From contig JAQVPO010000097.1 of the NCBI GenBank assembly GCA_028702015.1, positions 1-5,516 of the forward strand: a stretch of 5,516 bases of DNA. Direction: 5' to 3'. The notes under the pieces are model-generated. The model was given only the letters and a program-made list of their open reading frames with translations. It had not been told where the DNA came from and searched no databases. Below are positions 4,866 to 5,516 of this stretch, in pieces. The position numbers and the translations under genes are program-made. Origin of the DNA: Synergistaceae bacterium (GTDB lineage Bacteria > Synergistota > Synergistia > Synergistales > Synergistaceae). Positions within the stretch are counted from its first letter, which is position 1. Every line of letters begins with the position of its first letter.

Positions 4866-5516
4866 TACCTTATTTCCCTCAAAAATGCCGATATCAGTCT
4901 GCATATAGATTCAGAACTGTTTTTCATCGTATCGAGAACTTCCTGATGGGTAAGCTTGTTTTTGGATATGCCAGCGGCAGCATTGGCTACACAGGATATG
5001 CCGCATACCCTGATCCCCATGTGGTTTGCAGCAATGACCTCAGGTACGGTAGACATACCGACGATGTCCGCCCCTATAGCTTTAGCCATCCGTATTTCTG
5101 CCGGGGTCTCAAAGGATGGTCCTGAAAATGCAACATAAACACCTTTATAAAGCCTGAGATCTTCCTTTTCAGCCGCTGTTCTGAGTTTTAAAATATATTC
5201 CCTGTCGTAAGCCTCAGTCATATCAGGAAAGCGGACTCCCAAAACCTCGTCATTCTCTCCGATAAGCGGATTCGTTCCCATAAAATTGATATGATCCTCT
5301 ATAGCTACAATCCCACCCGGCGGTATCTCTGTATTTATTCCCCCGGATGCGTTTGTGACTATCAAAGTTTTTATGCCAAGCAGACCGAGCACTCTGACAG
5401 GCAGGACAACTTCTTCCATTGTATATCCTTCGTAATAATGGACCCTCCCCTGCATTACTGCGGCCTGTATTCCATCAAGATTTCCGAAGATCAGTTTTCC
5501 AGCATGCCCCGGAGCT
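4865..5516 (-). CDS. punA: Purine nucleoside phosphorylase, trimeric inosine/guanosine type, 5' end off the window
   Basis: 216 residues are visible; about 55-70 N-terminal residues lie beyond the right edge, including the usual first phosphate-binding glycine motif. The enzyme splits (deoxy)inosine and guanosine with phosphate into base and sugar 1-phosphate. Visible motifs in order: APGHAGKLIFG, MQGRVHYYEGY (phosphate-site Arg and His), VTNASGGIN, EDHINFMGTNPL, RFPDMTEAYD, SGPSFETPAE (Glu equivalent to human Glu201), GADIVGMSTVPEV, and an Asn in VANAAAGIS equivalent to human Asn243. The Glu/Asn pair is known to mark specificity for 6-oxopurines in the trimeric class. The coding frame continues open to the window end, so the internal Met at 5453-5455 is not the start. 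The TAA stop overlaps the ATG of the pyrimidine phosphorylase, forming a salvage pair. The symbol is a family-level choice (deoD or pnp in some annotations). Confidence 0.95.
   Translation of the reverse strand, partial: APGHAGKLIFGNLDGIQAAVMQGRVHYYEGYTMEEVVLPVRVLGLLGIKTLIVTNASGGINTEIPPGGIVAIEDHINFMGTNPLIGENDEVLGVRFPDMTEAYDREYILKLRTAAEKEDLRLYKGVYVAFSGPSFETPAEIRMAKAIGADIVGMSTVPEVIAANHMGIRVCGISCVANAAAGISKNKLTHQEVLDTMKNSSESICRLISAFLREIR

Noticed and set aside
4866..4904. Upstream ATG at 4904 as start of the pyrimidine phosphorylase
   Set aside because: It would add 13 residues not typical of the family and overlap the purine phosphorylase by 40 bases. The TAATG junction start is better supported.
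1..5516. A novel defence, mobile or secondary-metabolite system
   Set aside because: All coding space is taken by recognisable housekeeping families. No repeats, integrase, transposase or toxin-antitoxin features were found.

Overview
This is an ordinary, densely packed bacterial chromosome segment in which every gene lies on the minus strand. I found no mobile element, CRISPR array or defence system, and no stretch over 300 bases without a gene. Base composition looks moderate, somewhere in the 40s per cent GC by eye.

Reading in the direction of transcription (high to low coordinates), two units are visible. The first is a nucleoside-salvage pair. It holds a trimeric-type purine nucleoside phosphorylase, cut by the right edge, and a pyrimidine-nucleoside phosphorylase joined to it through a TAATG stop/start overlap. 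A selenocysteine tRNA (UCA anticodon, long variable arm, encoded CCA) follows about 50 bases later, with its own plausible promoter. A strong intrinsic terminator closes this part.

The second unit begins just after the terminator, probably from an extended -10 promoter that abuts the terminator T-tract. It is a tight four-gene run: thymidylate kinase (tmk), a delta-prime-like clamp-loader subunit (holB), a PSP1/RicT (YaaT) family protein with a long Lys/Arg-rich tail, and ftsY, cut by the left edge. The genes overlap or nearly abut. Each of the three downstream genes uses a non-ATG start (GTG, GTG, TTG) behind a clear Shine-Dalgarno. The run joins dTTP synthesis, replisome loading and co-translational membrane targeting.

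The ftsY reading frame is broken between its N domain and its GTPase domain. Both halves are otherwise well conserved, which fits a single missing base, either a sequence error or a real indel.

The organism is a bacterium that probably makes selenoproteins, since it carries tRNA-Sec. The tmk-holB-ricT core resembles Firmicutes. The absence of the yaaQ/yaaR genes between tmk and holB, with ftsY directly downstream, suggests to me an anaerobe of the Synergistota or a related lineage. That is a low-confidence inference from memory of gene order. The points most worth a second look are the ftsY frame break, the altered signature of the pyrimidine phosphorylase, the tRNA-Sec acceptor stem and the basic tail on RicT.
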